A stretch of DNA of 10,209 nt from JAHWKI01 sp035513575. GTDB lineage: Bacteria; Gemmatimonadota; Gemmatimonadetes; Longimicrobiales; RSA9. Within the stretch, counting starts at the first letter, position 1. The number at the start of each line of letters is the position of its first letter. The DNA lies in assembly GCA_035513575.1 (NCBI GenBank), contig DATKBW010000234.1, forward strand, positions 1-10,209, in the 5' to 3' direction. This document shows positions 7,373-10,209 of the stretch, in pieces. Below the pieces are notes generated by a model, which saw only the letters and a list, made by a program, of their open reading frames with translations, made no database searches and was not told the origin of the DNA. The translations under genes and the position numbers were made by a program.

Positions 7373-8314
7373 ATGAATACAAGCAACGTCTTCCATCGCC
7401 TGGCCGGGCTGGCCGATGCCACCCGCGGCCGCCTGCTGTTCGTCCTGGACGGGCGGGAGCTGACGGTGGGGGAGCTGGTGAGCGTGCTCCAGCTGCCGCA
7501 GTCGACGGTGAGCCGGCACCTGCGGATCCTGAGCGACGAGGGGTGGCTGGCGTCGCGGTCGGAGGGTACGAGCCGGCATTATACGCTGACGCGGCGGCTG
7601 GAGGCGGGGGCGGAGGATCTCTGGCGGGTGGTGCGTGCGGAGCTGGTGGCGAGCCCGGAAGCGGCGCAGGACGTGGAGCGGGCGCGGGAGGTGATCGGCC
7701 GGCGTCGCACGCGGTCGCAGGAGTTCTTCAGCAGCGCGGCGGGGCAGTGGGACGCGGTGCGGGCGGAGCTGTTCGGGGAGCCGGAGTCGCGGGCATTGCT
7801 GGCGTTGCTGGATCCCGCGTGGGTGGTGGGCGACCTGGGGTGCGGGACGGGCCGGCTGGCGGAGCGGCTGGCGCCGTTCGTGGCCCGGGTGGTGGCGGTG
7901 GACGAGTCGCCGGACATGCTGGAAGCGGCGCGTGGCCGGGTGGGGGAGCTGGCCAACGTGGATCTGAAGCGCGGCCGGCTGGAGGCGCTCCCCCTGGATG
8001 ATGGGGTCCTGGATGTGGCGCTCCTCGGCCTCGTGTTGCATTACGTGGAGTCGCCGCCCCTGGCGCTGGCGGAAGCGCGGCGGGTGCTGAAGCCCGGGGG
8101 TCGGCTGCTGGTGCTGGACATGCTGGCCCACGGCCGGGAAGAGTACCGCGAGCGCATGGGCCATGTCTGGCGGGGTTTCGAGCGGGCCAAGCTCGAGGTC
8201 TGGCTGCGGGAGGCGGGCCTGGAGCCGGTGGCGTGGCACGGGCTGCCGGCGAATCCTGGCGCGAGGGGGCCGCTGCTGTTCACGGCGGTCGCGGCGCGTT
8301 TCGAAGGCGCCTGA
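7373..8314 (+). CDS. ArsR-family regulator fused to a SAM-dependent methyltransferase domain (SahR-like)
   Basis: This 313-residue cytosolic protein has two domains. Residues about 5-80 form a winged helix-turn-helix of ArsR type: ELTVGELVSVLQ, recognition helix QSTVSRHLRIL, and wing SRSEGTSRHYTLT. The cysteine pair of arsenic-sensing ArsR (ELCVCDL) is replaced by Thr-Val-Gly, and the only cysteine in the protein is Cys157, so metal or arsenite sensing is unlikely. Residues about 145-255 form a class I methyltransferase fold: motif I VGDLGCGTG (152-160), acidic VVAVDESPDML (173-183), LEALPLDDG (203-211) and the post-I loop RRVLKPGGRLLVLDM. This layout and the next gene, ahcY, match SahR-type regulators proposed to sense SAM or SAH. 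True methyltransferase activity is not excluded. The ATG at 7373 starts directly at the HTH domain. The last codons (FEGA-stop) form the first unit of the downstream repeat array. Confidence 0.9.
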   Translation: MNTSNVFHRLAGLADATRGRLLFVLDGRELTVGELVSVLQLPQSTVSRHLRILSDEGWLASRSEGTSRHYTLTRRLEAGAEDLWRVVRAELVASPEAAQDVERAREVIGRRRTRSQEFFSSAAGQWDAVRAELFGEPESRALLALLDPAWVVGDLGCGTGRLAERLAPFVARVVAVDESPDMLEAARGRVGELANVDLKRGRLEALPLDDGVLDVALLGLVLHYVESPPLALAEARRVLKPGGRLLVLDMLAHGREEYRERMGHVWRGFERAKLEVWLREAGLEPVAWHGLPANPGARGPLLFTAVAARFEGA

Positions 8315-8471
8315 CGGCGGCCCGCTTGGCGGATTCGAAGGCGCCTGACGGCGCCCGCTGACGCGATTCGAAGGCGCCTGGCGGCGCCCGCTGACGCGAT
8401 TCGAAGGCGCCTGACGGCGCCCGCTAACGCGATTCGAAGGCGCCTGGCGGCGCCCGCTTGCGCGATTCGAG
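8301..8471. repeat. 33-bp tandem repeat array, five units plus a partial sixth
   Basis: Units begin at 8301, 8335, 8368, 8401 and 8434, with a partial one at 8467. The first is 34 bp and the others are 33 bp. Each opens with TCGAAGGCGCCTG, preceded by T so that a TTCGAA palindrome is formed. Units 2-5 carry GGCGCC-N4-GGCGCC, a potential 6-bp hairpin with loop TGAC (units 2 and 4) or TGGC (units 3 and 5). Unit 1 is the most diverged (GGCGGCC in the second arm) and contains the regulator's final codons and its TGA stop at 8312-8314. There are no unique spacers, so this is not CRISPR. Likely origins are replication slippage or a hairpin-type intergenic element. A role in the regulator-ahcY transcript is possible but unproven. 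Confidence 0.9.
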
Positions 8472-8625
8472 GCGGTGTGGCTCCGGGCTTCGGTGAGGGT
8501 TCGGGCGCCGGATGGCCGCCCGGATGTCGACGGCTTCATCGAATCGGCGCTGCGCGCCGGGGCGGCGCCGCCGGGGCGGCGCTCGCCCTTCGAATCCCGC
8601 GCAGCGGGCCGAGGCCGAAGGCCGA

Positions 8626-8642
8626 GGTTCGAACATCGAACC
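8626..8642. promoter_or_regulatory. Candidate operator palindrome upstream of ahcY
   Basis: GGTTCGA-ACA-TCGAACC is a perfect inverted repeat with 7-bp arms and a 3-base spacer, ending 52 bases before the ahcY start. Its size and symmetry suit a dimeric winged-helix repressor such as the ArsR-type protein encoded just upstream. The core TTCGA also occurs in every 33-bp repeat as TTCGAA. Binding by that regulator is inferred from location and symmetry only. Confidence 0.4.
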
Positions 8643-8680
8643 CGATACCGACAACCGCAGTGCACTGAACACAGATACGG

Positions 8681-8687
8681 GAGAGGA
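8681..8687 (+). promoter_or_regulatory. Ribosome binding site of ahcY
   Basis: GAGAGGA ends 7 bases before the ATG at 8695. This fixes the start there rather than at in-frame ATGs upstream (8512) or slightly downstream (8704, 8707). Confidence 0.7.
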
Positions 8688-8694
8688 ACCGGGA

Positions 8695-10200
8695 ATGAGC
8701 GCGATGATGACCGACGCCGAATCGAAAACCGGCACCCGTCCGCCGTACAAGGTCCGGGACCTGGCGCTGGCGGAGTTCGGGCGCAAGGAGATCGATCTGG
8801 CGGAGCACGAGATGCCGGGGCTCATGGCGCTCCGGGAGCGCTACCGTGAGGAGCGGCCGCTGGACGGCGCGAAGGTCATGGGGTCGCTGCACATGACGGT
8901 GCAGACGGCGGTGCTCATCGAGACGCTCCGGGACCTGGGCGCCGACGTGCGCTGGGTCTCGTGCAACATCTTCTCGACACAGGACCACGCCGCCGCCGCC
9001 GTCGTCGTGGGGCGGGAGGGTTCGGCGGACGCGCCGAAGGGCTGCCCCGTCTTCGCCTGGAAGGGCGAAACGCTGGAGGAGTACTGGTGGTGCACGTCGG
9101 AGGCCCTCATGTGGCCCGATGGGTCCGGCCCCGACCTCATCGTCGACGACGGCGGGGACGCAACGCTGCTGGTCCACAAGGGCGTCGAGTTCGAGAAGGC
9201 CGGCCGGATCCCCGAGTTCGATCCGGACGGCGATCCGGAGGAGTGGGGAGTCATCCTGGACCTGCTCCGCCGCGAGCTGGAGCGGGACCCGAGCCGCTGG
9301 ACCCGCGTGGCCGCGGACATCAAGGGCGTCTCGGAGGAGACCACGACGGGCGTGCACCGGCTGTACGAGATGATGCGGGACGGGACGCTGCTGTTCCCCG
9401 CCATCAACGTGAACGACAGCGTGACCAAGTCGAAGTTCGACAACATCTACGGCTGCCGGCACAGCGTGATCGACGGCCTGAACCGCGCCACGGACGTCAT
9501 GATCGGCGGCAAGGTGGCGCTCGTCTGCGGCTTCGGCGAGGTGGGGAAGGGGTGCGCGCAGGCGCTGCGGGGGCAGGGCGCGCGGGTGATCGTGACCGAG
9601 ATCGACCCGATCTGCGCCCTCCAGGCGGCCATGGAAGGCTACCAGGTCGACACGCTGGAGAACCAGCTCCCGACGGCCGACATCTTCGTCACCGCCACCG
9701 GCAACAAGGACGTGATCACGGTGGACCACATGGCGCGGATGAAGGACAAGGCCATCGTCGCCAACATCGGCCATTTCGACAACGAGATCGACATGGCCGG
9801 GCTGAAGAAGCGGGGCGTCGAGCGGATCAACATCAAGCCGCAGTACGACCGGTTCCGCTTCCCGGACGGCCACAGCGTGATGATCCTCGCCGAGGGCCGG
9901 CTCATGAACCTGGGCTGCGCCACCGGCCATCCCAGCTTCGTCATGAGCGCCAGCTTCAGCAACCAGGTGCTCGCCCAGCTCGAGCTGTGGAAGAACCGGA
10001 GCGGAGCGGAGGTCGCCGAAGGCAACACGGGTGGGTACGAGAGGAAGGTGTACGTCCTGCCGAAGCAGCTGGACGAGGAGGTCGCCCGGCTCCACCTGGC
10101 CCAGCTCGGCGTCAACCTGACCGAGCTGTCCGAGAGCCAGGCGAAGTACATCGGCGTGCCGAAGGAGGGGCCCTACAAGCCGGAGCACTACCGGTACTAG
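8695..10200 (+). CDS. ahcY: Adenosylhomocysteinase (S-adenosyl-L-homocysteine hydrolase)
   Basis: This 501-residue cytosolic NAD-dependent enzyme splits S-adenosylhomocysteine into adenosine and homocysteine, relieving product inhibition of methyltransferases and feeding methionine recycling. Substrate-site motifs are intact: LHMTVQTA (His66), SCNIFSTQDHAAAA, DDGGDATLLVHKG (Asp152), SEETTTGVHRLY (Glu215) and NVNDSVTKSKFDN (Lys245, Asp249). The NAD fold shows GFGEVGKG (279-286), TEIDP with Glu302, and NIGHFDNEID (His360). The C-terminal KPEHYRY (Lys495, Tyr499) is the tail that reaches into the neighbouring subunit's NAD site. Extra residues about 165-205 (EKAGRIPEFDPDGDPEEW onward) mark the long bacterial form seen in Mycobacterium, against about 432 in the human enzyme. 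The start is set by a good ribosome binding site. The gene lies 380 bp downstream of the SahR-like regulator, and its control by that protein is a reasonable inference. Confidence 0.98.
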   Translation: MSAMMTDAESKTGTRPPYKVRDLALAEFGRKEIDLAEHEMPGLMALRERYREERPLDGAKVMGSLHMTVQTAVLIETLRDLGADVRWVSCNIFSTQDHAAAAVVVGREGSADAPKGCPVFAWKGETLEEYWWCTSEALMWPDGSGPDLIVDDGGDATLLVHKGVEFEKAGRIPEFDPDGDPEEWGVILDLLRRELERDPSRWTRVAADIKGVSEETTTGVHRLYEMMRDGTLLFPAINVNDSVTKSKFDNIYGCRHSVIDGLNRATDVMIGGKVALVCGFGEVGKGCAQALRGQGARVIVTEIDPICALQAAMEGYQVDTLENQLPTADIFVTATGNKDVITVDHMARMKDKAIVANIGHFDNEIDMAGLKKRGVERINIKPQYDRFRFPDGHSVMILAEGRLMNLGCATGHPSFVMSASFSNQVLAQLELWKNRSGAEVAEGNTGGYERKVYVLPKQLDEEVARLHLAQLGVNLTELSESQAKYIGVPKEGPYKPEHYRY

Positions 10201-10209
10201 GAATCAGAT

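Larger units (their letters stand above)
8472..8694 (+). promoter_or_regulatory. Hairpin-rich ahcY leader region
   Basis: Together with the repeat array this forms the 380-bp gap before ahcY. I see no convincing gene in it. It holds a 12-bp direct repeat CCGGGGCGGCGC (8557-8568 and 8571-8582), a hairpin CCCGC-GCA-GCGGG (8596-8608), GGCC-GAA-GGCC (8613-8623), a 17-bp palindrome (8626-8642) and the 10-bp palindrome CAGTGCACTG (8658-8667). No clear -35/-10 pair stands out, and the conserved core expected of SAH riboswitches is not visible. Confidence 0.45.

Noticed and set aside
7373..8314. ArsM-type arsenite methyltransferase fusion
   Set aside because: The only cysteine is in the SAM motif (Cys157), so the cysteines needed to bind arsenite are missing. 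The ArsR metal site is also lost.
8301..8471. CRISPR array
   Set aside because: The units are contiguous 33-bp tandem copies with no unique spacers and no cas genes nearby.
7046..8665. Long minus-strand open frame with a repeated 11-residue peptide
   Set aside because: It is the antisense of the regulator gene and the repeat array. The peptide repeats come from the 33-bp DNA units, and the composition is rich in Arg, Pro, Gln and His without a domain.
8472..8694. SAH riboswitch upstream of ahcY
   Set aside because: I looked for the conserved GAGGAGCGCTGC-like core of the known SAH riboswitch and did not find it on the plus strand. The stems present do not match its layout.

Overview
This is a compact, very GC-rich bacterial segment with no recognisable mobile element, CRISPR array or RNA gene. 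It carries a duplicated orphan MacB/FtsX permease without an ATPase, a tiny lipoprotein made only of a TonB-plug-like domain, a long-form PepD dipeptidase and an ArsR-methyltransferase regulator beside ahcY. That mix points to Gemmatimonadota, with Acidobacteriota as the main alternative. The assignment is inferred from gene content, not proven.

Layout: (1) 1-344, minus strand: the 5' end of a gene leaving the window, encoding a secreted, probably lipidated protein. (2) 641-1345, plus: a membrane-anchored protein with two SH3b-like segments. (3) 1355-1392: a strong 14-bp inverted repeat. (4) 1435-2889 and 2909-4291, plus: pepD followed 19 bp later by a PlsC-type acyltransferase with a membrane C-terminus, probably one operon. 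(5) 4272-4658 and 4752-7121, minus: the plug-domain lipoprotein and the duplicated ABC-type permease, possibly co-transcribed with the permease first. The lipoprotein gene overlaps the acyltransferase end tail to tail by 20 bp. (6) 7373-8314, plus: an ArsR-type DNA-binding domain fused to a SAM-methyltransferase fold, transcribed divergently from the permease. (7) 8301-8471: a 33-bp tandem repeat array that begins inside the last codons of the regulator, followed by a hairpin-rich leader with a 17-bp palindrome. (8) 8695-10200, plus: complete S-adenosylhomocysteine hydrolase (ahcY).

The clearest functional unit is regulator plus ahcY. The regulator resembles SahR-type ArsR proteins, which are thought to sense SAM or SAH and control SAH recycling. 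The two domains, the lost thiol metal site and the palindrome upstream of ahcY fit that model. The least explained sequence is the 380-bp stretch between these two genes. The remaining genes are housekeeping or envelope functions: dipeptide breakdown, phospholipid acylation and export or envelope permease.
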